DNA of 64,000 bases from NCBI RefSeq assembly GCF_000397065.2, contig NZ_KE007317.1, positions 128,969-192,968 of the forward strand. The letters are read 5' to 3'. Source of the DNA: Marinobacter lipolyticus SM19 (GTDB lineage Bacteria; Pseudomonadota; Gammaproteobacteria; Pseudomonadales; Oleiphilaceae). The position numbers were made by a program, and so were the translations under genes. This document shows positions 45,801 to 53,288 of the stretch, piece by piece. Numbering within the stretch: position 1 is the first letter of the stretch; each line of letters starts with the position of its first letter. The notes beneath the pieces were generated by a model. It was not told where the DNA came from. It searched no databases and saw only the letters and a list, made by a program, of their open reading frames with translations.

Positions 45801-46010
45801 TCAGATTACTGGGATATTGCCGGCAACCATTTGAAAACTGTCCATACCAGGAAAATTGTCAAAATAGACGGCATATGGTCTGTCGAAGAAATCGAGGCAA
45901 AGAATCACAAAACCGGCCACCAAACCCGGATACTGTTCAGCAATACTGACTATGGCGCCGCTGTACCTCCCCGGCTGTTCGAACAGAACGCATTGAAACG
46001 CGGGTACTGA
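42864..46010 (+). CDS. RND (MMPL) transporter fused to a LolA-like outer-membrane lipoprotein-sorting domain
   Basis: A 1048-residue protein. Residues 1-780 form an MMPL-type RND transporter: two halves, each with a periplasmic loop and a five- or six-helix bundle (GIAVADSIHIFSEYYD; GLSVDFAIYTLDRL). At 781-808 a signal-peptide-like stretch (ALALVLIALAFG, ending ASA-QQ) precedes a 240-residue LolA-like domain (EMRIELTDRRGN, WDYADNARDDDQWLYLP, IDPKVWMPRLSDYW). In other genomes these are usually separate adjacent genes. ATG 42864 follows AGGAGAGG; the frame is open from 42840. Confidence 0.85.
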   Translation: MSKTSTRAEAFFLTVIRWRWVVLSIALGSLVGLGSQLGKLTKNTQADAFISPDEPALVYREKVEDIFNLRDPIVIAVRNKGESGIFNPRSLELVQWLTERVEQVPNVDPDRITSLSTESNIRGTEDGMEVDDFYGEGPVDEQRADWIQAAVSDFPLFQGSLVARDGTATLIIVELLDETKAEATYDHIMALVKDAPTGANDEIHVAGEGAVAGYLANYIDQDAKRLNPLAGLIITLILIVAFLTPRAALVPNFVVAGTVVVGLGAMAVSGVSFFVITNGLIVCMIGIAVADSIHIFSEYYDTMASHPSLDHHRVIAHAVARVWRPVTLTTLTTAAGFLALYPTNDMPPLQYFGVFGALAVIAAWLLSLLVTPCLLSLLKLKPSRRIKVAHNMAPPSLLSRTLCVLGTQKPRVTLAVAVLIGAIGVVGSSKVVINEERIENFQASEPLYQADKAINASMDGSYYLDVVIETSDANGIYEPEVLNRIRNLQYFLEQQPEINGSTSIVDYIQQMHKAVNEGDDQYYSIPNDPNLTAQLFLLYTASASPTDFEDRIDPERRIALVRANLSTGSYLTSRELIPRLESYLEQHFSDPGVSANVSGRVNVDYHWIQGIAASHFNSVMAAFIAVLVMAALLFRSLVGGVMAATPVGLAILTVYAVMGVTDIWLGVGTSMFAAIAIGLSVDFAIYTLDRLKEVLSMQTDSTVQQRIQSVFQLSGRALWYNFLAVGLGFGVLMTSQVPPLVNFGLLVAMSVGIAFISSLVLLPAIALVFKPAFLFGQKQSKWRGAALALVLIALAFGAQLASAQQSPSGDSVIQQLNARDEGDSVYREMRIELTDRRGNTRVEETAAFRRYFGDTKKTVIFYTSPVNVKGTAFLTWDYADNARDDDQWLYLPALRKVRRISASDRGDYFLGTDFTYEEIKKESKISAEDYHFTLVGEEEVDGRHTWVIEARPASSEVASVLGYSKVLLRIDPKVWMPRLSDYWDIAGNHLKTVHTRKIVKIDGIWSVEEIEAKNHKTGHQTRILFSNTDYGAAVPPRLFEQNALKRGY

Positions 46011-46011
46011 T

Positions 46012-47265
46012 ATGAAGCGACAGAGTTTTGCGTTCATGGTCATGACCCTGATGTCACAGGCGCTATGGGCGGTAGACGTCGGCCTCAGCGGGATCAGCCG
46101 GTGGAATTCAGGCTACGAAATAAACACCGGTGAATGGCAGACCAATCAGTTGGCGATAAAGCCCGAGATAATGGCTCGATTTGACGGCGGTACCAAGGTG
46201 ACCGCCAAGCTTCTTGCACGCTGGGATCTTGAGGACAAACTTGAGCCGGGCAGGCCGGCACAGCCTTTCAGGTCAGGCATTAATCGTCGTATCTTCCCCG
46301 ACAACCACACCGATCTCGAGTTGCGCGAGCTGTTCGTGGATGACTATCTCGGCGATACCTTTGTTCGCATTGGTAAACAACAGATCGTTTGGGGCCAGGC
46401 CGACGGACTGCGAGTCCTGGACGTTATTAATCCATTGAATCACCGTGAATTTATTCTTCCTGAGATGGAAGACCGACGCATTCCCCTCTGGAGCGCCCAA
46501 GTCGAAATGCCCATGGACTCATGGAGCCTGCAATTGGTGTGGGTACCAGACAGTACCGTCACGGAGTCACCGGAACCGGGAGCAGCCTATGCATTGCTGG
46601 ATGACCCCTTCGATGGTGCCGGCAAGCTGACAGTTGACCGACCAAAGGCATTCAGCGAAAGCGATTACGGTGCCCGCCTAGGGCGATACTGGAACGGGTG
46701 GGATCTCACTTTCAACTACCTGTACCACACCATTGACGACCCGATCATTACCGTTGATCCAGCGGTACGGGCGATTCGAGCCAGCTACAACCGCTCCCAC
46801 CTGTTTGGAGTAACGGCCGCCAATGCCTTTGGGGATTACACCTTCAGGCTGGAAGCCGGATATGAATCAGAGCGACAATACGCATCATCTGCGCATGGTC
46901 TCCAGTCTACCGATGAACTCAGTTATGTTCTGGGCCTGGATTACAGCGGGTTCACGGACACTCTGGTAAGCGGACAGTTTTTCCAGTCTATTCGGGATAA
47001 AGGTCTTGATGTCCCGCACACAGAAGAAAATGCCACATTGCTGCTGCGACGGGATTTTATGAACCAGGTTGTGCAACTGGAATCGCTTTTGATCTACAGC
47101 TTCGACAATCGAGACGCCTTGTGGCAAGTAAACGTGGACTATCAGGTCGCGACCAATGTAATTCTCAATACTGGTGCGAACTTTTTCAGTGGTGACAGGG
47201 AAGGGCAACTGGGTCGCTTCCAGGATCGAAGCCGTCTGAACCTGGGGATTGAATTGGGATTTTAA
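46012..47265 (+). CDS. DUF1302-type outer-membrane beta-barrel protein
   Basis: A 417-residue exported protein with a signal peptide and alternating beta-strand pattern, ending in an aromatic-terminated strand (LNLGIELGF). The segment FVRIGKQQIVWGQADGLRVLDVINP is typical of the DUF1302 family of putative outer-membrane channels that accompany MMPL and LolA-like proteins. It starts one base after the RND-LolA stop, so it is cotranscribed and probably part of the same export route. Confidence 0.8.
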   Translation: MKRQSFAFMVMTLMSQALWAVDVGLSGISRWNSGYEINTGEWQTNQLAIKPEIMARFDGGTKVTAKLLARWDLEDKLEPGRPAQPFRSGINRRIFPDNHTDLELRELFVDDYLGDTFVRIGKQQIVWGQADGLRVLDVINPLNHREFILPEMEDRRIPLWSAQVEMPMDSWSLQLVWVPDSTVTESPEPGAAYALLDDPFDGAGKLTVDRPKAFSESDYGARLGRYWNGWDLTFNYLYHTIDDPIITVDPAVRAIRASYNRSHLFGVTAANAFGDYTFRLEAGYESERQYASSAHGLQSTDELSYVLGLDYSGFTDTLVSGQFFQSIRDKGLDVPHTEENATLLLRRDFMNQVVQLESLLIYSFDNRDALWQVNVDYQVATNVILNTGANFFSGDREGQLGRFQDRSRLNLGIELGF

Positions 47266-47277
47266 TCGCTAAAAGCA

Positions 47278-47303
47278 GAGGTGGGAGGTTAACCCCCCAC
47301 CTC
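47278..47303. terminator. GC-rich hairpin after the RND operon
   Basis: A near-perfect 26-base palindrome (GAGGTGGGAGGTT/AACCCCCCACCTC with one mismatch) 12 bases after the operon stop. A T-run is absent, so it is a possible rather than a classical terminator. Confidence 0.45.
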
Positions 47304-47346
47304 GATACCAGGACCTTCGTTAAGATAGGTCACAGGGCGCTCAGGG

Positions 47347-47583
47347 TTATTCAGGGAACATTGAGAGAGCCTCTTTCAGGACCCTGACTGACTCGCCGTG
47401 TTTGCCCTGCTCGTGCAGAGTCTGCCCCTGATCACGGAGCGCCTTGATGTTACTTGCGGTTGCACTGTCAAGTTGGGCAGACTCCAGTTGTGAATCCACC
47501 TTGGCAACAAGAGCGGGACACTGCGAAGCTGCCACAGTGCCAGCAAGGAACAGACCAAATAGTAGTGCAGCTATATAACGCAT
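47347..47583 (-). CDS. Small exported protein, 78 residues
   Basis: A short protein with a signal peptide (MRYIAALLFGLFLAGTVAAS) and a helical mature part rich in Ala, Gln and Glu (VDSQLESAQLDSATASNIKALR). The ATG at 47583 is preceded by an excellent AGGAGG at seven bases; the frame upstream of it lacks one. Function unknown; it is convergent with the RND operon. Confidence 0.7.
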   Translation of the reverse strand: MRYIAALLFGLFLAGTVAASQCPALVAKVDSQLESAQLDSATASNIKALRDQGQTLHEQGKHGESVRVLKEALSMFPE

Positions 47584-47798
47584 AGTGTTTCCTCCTTTCG
47601 CACGCCTATACCTAGCATATATGACCCTCGGTGTTTGGCCAATTACAGGCATGCGGTCAAGTATTCAGGTAGTTCAATCATGGTGTCACAGAAGACCATT
47701 GCTTAACCTGCAGCTTCCCACGGAGCACCGATATTCGGGGTTGCAGGCAACCAGAGTTCTGTGTGGATATTGGGGTGGATTTTGGAGTGGGTAAGGGT

Positions 47799-48425
47799 AT
47801 GAACAAATTCAGTGACATAGTGGAATCAAGGGATCAGCTTCGCTCAATCCTGAATGAACCGAGCGAACTGGTGATTAGCAAGAGCTTGAGCCGGCTTGAC
47901 CGACATTGCGGTGCATTTATCCAGCGCTCACCCTTTATATTGCTGGCATCGGCTGATGGTGCAGGCAATGTCGACGTTTCCCCGAAAGGGGATCCCTCCG
48001 GATTTGTGAAGGTTCTTGACGACGCAACGTTGGCCATACCTGATCGCCCGGGAAACAACCGCGCGGATACCATGGAAAATATTCTGCAGAACCCGAATGT
48101 CGGGCTCATCTTTCTGATTCCGGGCAAGTCCGAGACACTGCGTATCAGTGGCACTGCTCAGATCGTGCGGGATGAGTCGCTTCGGCAGTCTATGGCCATT
48201 AATGGACGTAGTCCGAAGCTGGTCATCATCGTGAATATCAGTGAAGCTTTCTTTCATTGTTCCAAATGCATTATCCGATCAAAGCTTTGGCAACCCGAGC
48301 TTTGGCCGGCGGTTGACGATTTGCCCCGTTTAGCCAGGACCATGGTTGATGCGGGCAATCTGGAACTTACTGAACAGCAAATGCATGAAATCGTATTGAC
48401 CGACGAGCGTGAAAGACTTTACTAG
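47799..48425 (+). CDS. PPOX-type FMN flavoprotein (pyridoxamine 5'-phosphate oxidase family)
   Basis: A 208-residue protein of the pyridoxamine 5'-phosphate oxidase-like split-barrel family (FILLASADGAGNVDVSPKGDPSGFV, ENILQNPNVGLIFLIPG, CSKCIIRSKLW), close to the MSMEG_1061-type FMN-dependent flavoproteins. The natural substrate is unknown. The start MNKFSD is chosen over an upstream in-frame ATG because of the family N-terminus; its ribosome-binding site is weak. Confidence 0.82.
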   Translation: MNKFSDIVESRDQLRSILNEPSELVISKSLSRLDRHCGAFIQRSPFILLASADGAGNVDVSPKGDPSGFVKVLDDATLAIPDRPGNNRADTMENILQNPNVGLIFLIPGKSETLRISGTAQIVRDESLRQSMAINGRSPKLVIIVNISEAFFHCSKCIIRSKLWQPELWPAVDDLPRLARTMVDAGNLELTEQQMHEIVLTDERERLY

Positions 48426-48529
48426 ATTCTGGTTATTCAGCGATTTCCCGTCTTTAATAGAGTTGAGTAGAACGGTATCCGGGATGCGGCTGTATCCCGG
48501 ACTATTTCTCATCTACCGGTGCAGCCGTC

Positions 48530-49564
48530 ATGAATGAAGATACGCTCTCCGGCCTGCTGCGCTGTGTCCGTTTGCGCGGAGCGTTATTCTTCCACGTTGA
48601 ATGTGTTGGCGCCTGGGTGACTGAGGCTCCGGCCGCTCACCTGATCGCCCATGCCGTTATGCCGTCTTCGGAACACATGATGGAATATCACGTGGTGTTA
48701 AAGGGATCTTGTTGGGCAGGTATAACGGGCGAGGCACCTTTTGAAATGAATGAGGGGGATGTGATCCTCTTTCCTCACGGCGACCCTCATGTGATGTCCA
48801 GTATACCGGGACTGCGAGCAGAGCCGGATCTCGAACACCTGGTTTCTACGCTGAAACAGTGTTCGGGGTTGCCATTCATGCTCTGCCAGGAGGACGACTT
48901 TCGAGCTCGGCCTGCAACCGCCGCTACAAAAGGGCCGGAAAATGCCTCTGGCGCTGCGTTGCTCTGTGGTTTTCTGGGTTGTGACAAGGGGCCATTCAAC
49001 CCGTTGCTGACCGCATTACCAAGAGTGATGCATGCTCGCGCCCATGAGTTGACTGACGGTAGCTGGGCCGGGCAGCTTGCCAGGCTGGTCGAAGCGCAGT
49101 CGCGGTCGAGGAGGCCCGGTGGTGAAGCGGTCCTTGAGCGTATGAGCGAAATGATGTTTGTTGACCTGATCCGGTTTTATCTCGGCAACATGCCGGAAAG
49201 CCAGACCGGATGGTTGGCGGGACTTCGTGATCGTCATGTTGGTCGGGTGCTGGGGTTGATGCACCAATCCCCGGCTGACGCCTGGACGCTGGAAAAGCTT
49301 TCAAGCCATGCGGGCCTCTCCCGATCAGCGCTACAGGACAGATTCGTGGAACTGGTCGGACAACCTCCCATGCAATACCTCAGAAGCTGGCGGATGCAGG
49401 TCGCTTCCAACTTGCTGGTCGAATCAAAAGCGAAGATAGCAACCATTGCCGGTGAGGTGGGGTATGAATCCGAAGAGGCATTTAGCCGTTCATTCAAACG
49501 TGCTGTAGGCTTATCTCCCGCTGCCTGGCGTCGTGAGCGATCGGTTCCCCCGGCCTTTTCCTGA
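48530..49564 (+). CDS. AraC-family regulator with cupin-type sensor domain
   Basis: A 344-residue regulator with an N-terminal cupin-like domain (about 15-190, with HVVLKGSCW and NEGDVILFPHGDPHVM) and a C-terminal AraC DNA-binding domain (TLEKLSSHAGLSRSALQDRF, IATIAGEVGYESEEAFSRSFKRAVG). It probably controls the adjacent methyltransferase gene, 118 bases downstream on the same strand, through the palindrome at 49590-49611. Confidence 0.85.
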   Translation: MNEDTLSGLLRCVRLRGALFFHVECVGAWVTEAPAAHLIAHAVMPSSEHMMEYHVVLKGSCWAGITGEAPFEMNEGDVILFPHGDPHVMSSIPGLRAEPDLEHLVSTLKQCSGLPFMLCQEDDFRARPATAATKGPENASGAALLCGFLGCDKGPFNPLLTALPRVMHARAHELTDGSWAGQLARLVEAQSRSRRPGGEAVLERMSEMMFVDLIRFYLGNMPESQTGWLAGLRDRHVGRVLGLMHQSPADAWTLEKLSSHAGLSRSALQDRFVELVGQPPMQYLRSWRMQVASNLLVESKAKIATIAGEVGYESEEAFSRSFKRAVGLSPAAWRRERSVPPAFS

Positions 49565-49589
49565 ACTCAGGTATTTCAGTCATCAACGC

Positions 49590-49611
49590 TGGACGAATGA
49601 TCATTCATCCA
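49590..49611. promoter_or_regulatory. 22-base palindrome before the methyltransferase gene
   Basis: TGGACGAATGA followed by TCATTCATCCA is an inverted repeat of 11 bases per arm with a single mismatch and no spacer. The inner 12 bases (GAATGATCATTC) are a perfect palindrome. It lies 71 bases upstream of the methyltransferase start, as an operator would. Confidence 0.5.
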
Positions 49612-49682
49612 CCATGCCGATGCTCCCATCATGACTATGTCCACAGGGACAACCTCACATCTCTACCTGAAATGGAAGAATC

Positions 49683-50759
49683 ATGATGGAAGCAATGCAG
49701 ACATTTGATGAAGATAAACTGAATGCCTTTGTAGGGCAGGTACTTGCCGATCTGGGTGGCGCCTACAGCGCTGCTTTGGTCAAGATTGGCGACCGGCTGG
49801 GCCTGTATCGTGAGTTAAACAACAGGGGGCCTGCAACCTCATTGGAACTTTCCGAGCGGACCGGCTATTCCGAACGTTACCTGCGGGAATGGCTGGCGCA
49901 CCATGCAGCATCGAATTATCTCGCGTATGACAGAACGACCAAGCGGTTCCGGTTACCCCCGGAACAGGCCATGGTCTTCGCTGATGAGGACAGCCCGGTT
50001 TACATGATCGGCGGTTTTGAGAATGCGTTCACCACATTCGAGAATGAACCCAAAGTGAGCGAAGGGTTTCGTACCGGTGAGGGGGTCGCCTGGGGCGACC
50101 AGGCTCACTGTATGTTCTGTGCAGTAGCCAAGTTTTTCCGCCCGGGCTATGTCCATAATCTTGTGCAGCATTGGCTTCCTGCGCTGGATGGAATGGTCGA
50201 AAAACTGGAGCGCGGCGCGCGCGTTGCGGACCTCGGCTGCGGTCATGGCCATTCCACATTATTGATGGCGGCAGCGTTTCCGAATTCCACGTTTATTGGC
50301 TACGACTTTCACGGTGGATCTATCGATTCTGCGAATGCGCATCGTGATGAGCATGGTCTGGCCCCGGATCGAGTCCGGTTTGAGCAGGCCACGGCCACGG
50401 ATTTCGACGGCGGTGATTTTGATCTCGTGACCTGCTTTGATGCATTGCATGATATGGGGGATCCGATCGGAACTGCGACCCATGTGCGGAATCAGCTCAA
50501 GCCGGATGGTACCTGGATGGTGGTGGAGCCCATGGCGGCTGATGAACTGAGCGACAACTTTAACCCGGTAGGACGGCTGTTTTACGCGGCTTCAACGAGT
50601 ATCTGTGTACCCACGGCACTGGCACAGAGGACAGGCTTTGCGCTCGGGGCCCAGGCGGGAGAGCGAAAACTCACAGCCGTTATTAAAGAGGGTGGTTTCA
50701 GCAAGGTACGAAGGGCAGCGGAAACTCCCTTCAATATTGTTCTGGAGGTGCGTCCCTGA
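49683..50759 (+). CDS. Class I SAM-dependent methyltransferase with N-terminal winged helix
   Basis: A 358-residue protein. A helical/winged-helix N-terminal region (LELSERTGYSERYLREWLAHHAAS, about 40-80) precedes a Rossmann methyltransferase domain with the SAM motif ADLGCGHGHST near residue 180 and a motif IV-like FDLVTCFDALHD. It resembles the Rv2258c type. The methylated substrate is unknown. The start has two tandem ATGs; 49683 or 49686 may be used. Confidence 0.82.
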   Translation: MMEAMQTFDEDKLNAFVGQVLADLGGAYSAALVKIGDRLGLYRELNNRGPATSLELSERTGYSERYLREWLAHHAASNYLAYDRTTKRFRLPPEQAMVFADEDSPVYMIGGFENAFTTFENEPKVSEGFRTGEGVAWGDQAHCMFCAVAKFFRPGYVHNLVQHWLPALDGMVEKLERGARVADLGCGHGHSTLLMAAAFPNSTFIGYDFHGGSIDSANAHRDEHGLAPDRVRFEQATATDFDGGDFDLVTCFDALHDMGDPIGTATHVRNQLKPDGTWMVVEPMAADELSDNFNPVGRLFYAASTSICVPTALAQRTGFALGAQAGERKLTAVIKEGGFSKVRRAAETPFNIVLEVRP

Positions 50760-50783
50760 GCGTACGAGTCGGATAGATATCAC

Positions 50784-50829
50784 CGCCTCTTTGCCCCAAG
50801 CCAGTGAACTTTGATGGGGCAAAGAGGCG
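50784..50829 (+). terminator. Rho-independent terminator after the methyltransferase gene
   Basis: A perfect 14-base stem (CGCCTCTTTGCCCC and GGGGCAAAGAGGCG) around an 18-base loop, followed by CAGTTTTACT. Twenty-four bases after the stop codon. Confidence 0.75.
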
Positions 50830-50989
50830 CAGTTTTACTCCTTTGGTATTGGTGCCAAATGAGGGTCAGTCCCATCCGTTTTGAATAGTTCATAAACAAC
50901 GCAAACGCGTTAAGTTAAAAGCGTAAAGGAATCGTATGTATTTACAGGTAAGGAGTTCAGAACAGCAACCTTAAGCTCCAGAAGGTGGC

Positions 50990-51319
50990 ATGATGTTAGT
51001 TCAACAACGTCCATCATTTTTGGTAAAAGAGAATCAGCAATACGCCGGAACTGGCGGTTTGAGCGAAAACAACGCACATGCCCGTTTTGTTCCAGCCTTT
51101 AAAGACTCTTATACCGGCCAGGTAGAATTATCCCGATATCGCGACGGTCGACCTGCACCCTTCCATTTGGTTGATGGCTTGCCCGATGAATGGATAGTCA
51201 ACAGAGACTTGGCGAGCAATGTTGTTGAACTCAAAGCCACGGTCATTTCCGGATTTGTTCGATTGGGGCGGTTCTTTACACGCCAGGAAGCCTCGGAGTT
51301 TGTGGATCAATGCCCCTAA
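50990..51319 (+). CDS. Hypothetical protein, 109 residues
   Basis: A soluble small protein with no recognised motif; the C-terminal half (LKATVISGFVRLGRFFTRQEASEFVDQ) is predicted helical. GAAGGTGG precedes two tandem ATGs (50990, 50993) and either may be used. Upstream, 160 bases separate it from the previous terminator. Its stop overlaps the convergent membrane-protein gene by four bases. Confidence 0.6.
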   Translation: MMLVQQRPSFLVKENQQYAGTGGLSENNAHARFVPAFKDSYTGQVELSRYRDGRPAPFHLVDGLPDEWIVNRDLASNVVELKATVISGFVRLGRFFTRQEASEFVDQCP

Positions 51320-51591
51320 AACTTCCTGGCCAGAATGGCCGCGGTGGCTGCTGGCAGGCCAAATACGAGGATGAAGATGGGGAGCTCATCCATGAAAGAG
51401 TAGCCGGCGTGATAAACGCCAACGCCCATATTGAGCGCGGCAAACACAAACCAGACCAACAAGTAGAAGGGCAGTGCCGCGCTGAACGTTCGACCCGCGG
51501 TCCTGGCAACTGCTACCGCGAGTGCCAGTAATACGAAACCACCGAGAATGACTAGAAAAGTGTGCAATTCGCGAGCTCTCCATCGCAACAA
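51316..51591 (-). CDS. Small inner-membrane protein, 91 residues
   Basis: A 91-residue protein of three hydrophobic helices (about 10-30, 39-60 and 68-88) separated by short loops. I do not recognise a family; the GxGVYHAGYSF motif between helices two and three may be useful in searches. It lies in the gap before purU but on the same strand, 99 bases from the purU stop. Confidence 0.6.
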   Translation of the reverse strand: MLRWRARELHTFLVILGGFVLLALAVAVARTAGRTFSAALPFYLLVWFVFAALNMGVGVYHAGYSFMDELPIFILVFGLPAATAAILARKF

Positions 51592-51690
51592 ACGATTGCG
51601 GAGGCGGTGTCACTACCCCCTCTAAAGGCATACTTGTTAGTGTAGTCGCTTCGGGTTTGGGTGTTCCAGAAATGGGTGATAGACCTGCTT

Positions 51691-52557
51691 TCAGTCAGGA
51701 AACACAACGGTCCGGTTGCCATGCAGGAACACCCGCTTTTCAATGTGATAGCGTACAGCCTTGGCCAGGGTCTGGCTTTCGACGTCCTGACCTTTCGCCA
51801 CCAGATCTTCCGGATAATGGCTGTGATCCACCGCCTGCACGCCCTGGGTAATGATGGGGCCTTCATCGAGGTTATCGTTCACGTAATGCGCCGTCGCACC
51901 CACCAGCTTGACGCCCTTGGCCCAGGCCTGGTGATAGGGTTTGGCACCCTTGAAGCCTGGCAGCAACGAATGGTGGATATTGATCGCCCAGCCGTCGAGC
52001 CGGGCGGCCATCTCCGGGGAGAGCACCTGCATGTAACGAGCCAGAACAACCAACTCGCACTGATGCTCGTTAATCAATTCCCATACCTTCGCTTCCTGCT
52101 CGGGTTTCGTTTCCGGGGTGACTGGCAGGTGGACATACGGAATACCGTGCCAGTCCGCCAACGATTGCAGGTCCGGGTGATTGGAAATGATCAGGGGAAT
52201 ATCGATCGCCAATTCCCCTGTACGGTATCGGTAAAGCAGGTCGTTCAGGCAATGGTCGTATTTCGAGACCATGATGGCGACACGGGTCTGGTGTTCCGGC
52301 TCCGTCAACTGCCACTGCATGTCGAACTTCGCTGCACGGGGTTCGAGAATCTCGCGGAATTGCCGCAGGGAGGTTTCGCCCCCCAGCGGCCGGAACTCCA
52401 CGCGAATGCTGAAACTTCCCGTGGCCTTGTCGTCGAATGAGTTCAACGCCACGATGTAGTTCTCGCTTTCGACCAGACTGCGGGTGACGGCATCGACGGT
52501 ACCCAGACGGCTCGGACATTGAGCCGTCAGGATCCAGAGTTTCTCTTTAACGCCCAT
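51691..52557 (-). CDS. purU: Formyltetrahydrofolate deformylase
   Basis: A 288-residue enzyme that hydrolyses 10-formyl-THF to formate and THF. An N-terminal ACT domain (about 5-85) precedes the formyltransferase domain with the catalytic Asn-His-Asp set (INIHHSLLPGFKG, and HYVNDNLDEGPII). In this operon it recycles THF loaded with one-carbon units from sarcosine. It starts 11 bases after soxG, so it is cotranscribed. Confidence 0.93.
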   Translation of the reverse strand: MGVKEKLWILTAQCPSRLGTVDAVTRSLVESENYIVALNSFDDKATGSFSIRVEFRPLGGETSLRQFREILEPRAAKFDMQWQLTEPEHQTRVAIMVSKYDHCLNDLLYRYRTGELAIDIPLIISNHPDLQSLADWHGIPYVHLPVTPETKPEQEAKVWELINEHQCELVVLARYMQVLSPEMAARLDGWAINIHHSLLPGFKGAKPYHQAWAKGVKLVGATAHYVNDNLDEGPIITQGVQAVDHSHYPEDLVAKGQDVESQTLAKAVRYHIEKRVFLHGNRTVVFPD

Positions 52558-52568
52558 TGGCTATACCT

Positions 52569-53288
52569 TCAGTTTTCCACCGGGCTCGCCTGGAGTCGAC
52601 CGGCACGGTTTTTGGAGGCGCCTTGAGTGGGTTGCTCCAGACTCAGGCGGTATTCCTGGCTTGCGTCAACCAGCCAGCGCCAGATGTAGTCCGCGAAACT
52701 GCGGCGCACCACCAGTTCCCACTCGTCGTCGCCGACACGGCGAAGCGTTGCCTGGGATTTGCCCAGCACCGTGTTCACCACCTTGCCGACCGGGAAGTTA
52801 CGGTCGTGCACGTCGTAGGGGCAGCTCTTCATCAGTACCGAGCGGGCCCTGGGGCCGGCCAACCGCACCAGCGTCTGGCCGCCGCCGACATTAATCACTG
52901 CATAGTGGCCGCCCAGTTGTTCGCGCAGTGACATTTCCATGGCCAACGCTTGATCGCCCGGCCCTGTCAGCAGCCACTCGTCCGGCGCGATCCAACTCAG
53001 GGCCCACTCGTTGTTATGGTTGCTCTGCAACACCTCAGGTAGCGCCAGTCCAGTTGCAGCCTCGACGCCGTTGGCGAAGTCGGCGTTATTGGCGTCTCCC
53101 CGTAACGCCAGGTGAGTCTTCAGGGCCGATTCCCACAGATAGACCCCCGGGTTCTCCGGTGCTGTCCTGGACGCGGTTTGTTGCTGGTGCGCCAGCGGAC
53201 TGCGTGCTGGTACCCCGGTCTCTGGCAGCTGCTCCATGATGGCTATCTGGGTCGACTCAAGGACCGCCTTGTTGATTGCTTCAGACAT
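52569..53288 (-). CDS. soxG: Sarcosine oxidase gamma subunit
   Basis: A 239-residue subunit of heterotetrameric sarcosine oxidase. It shows the GcvT-like segments of the family (WALSWIAPDEWLLTG, VNVGGGQTLVRLAGPRAR). ATG 53288 overlaps the soxA stop by eight bases, giving a family-typical N-terminus; the frame upstream is inside soxA. The gamma subunit helps bind folate for the C1 transfer. Confidence 0.9.
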   Translation of the reverse strand: MSEAINKAVLESTQIAIMEQLPETGVPARSPLAHQQQTASRTAPENPGVYLWESALKTHLALRGDANNADFANGVEAATGLALPEVLQSNHNNEWALSWIAPDEWLLTGPGDQALAMEMSLREQLGGHYAVINVGGGQTLVRLAGPRARSVLMKSCPYDVHDRNFPVGKVVNTVLGKSQATLRRVGDDEWELVVRRSFADYIWRWLVDASQEYRLSLEQPTQGASKNRAGRLQASPVEN

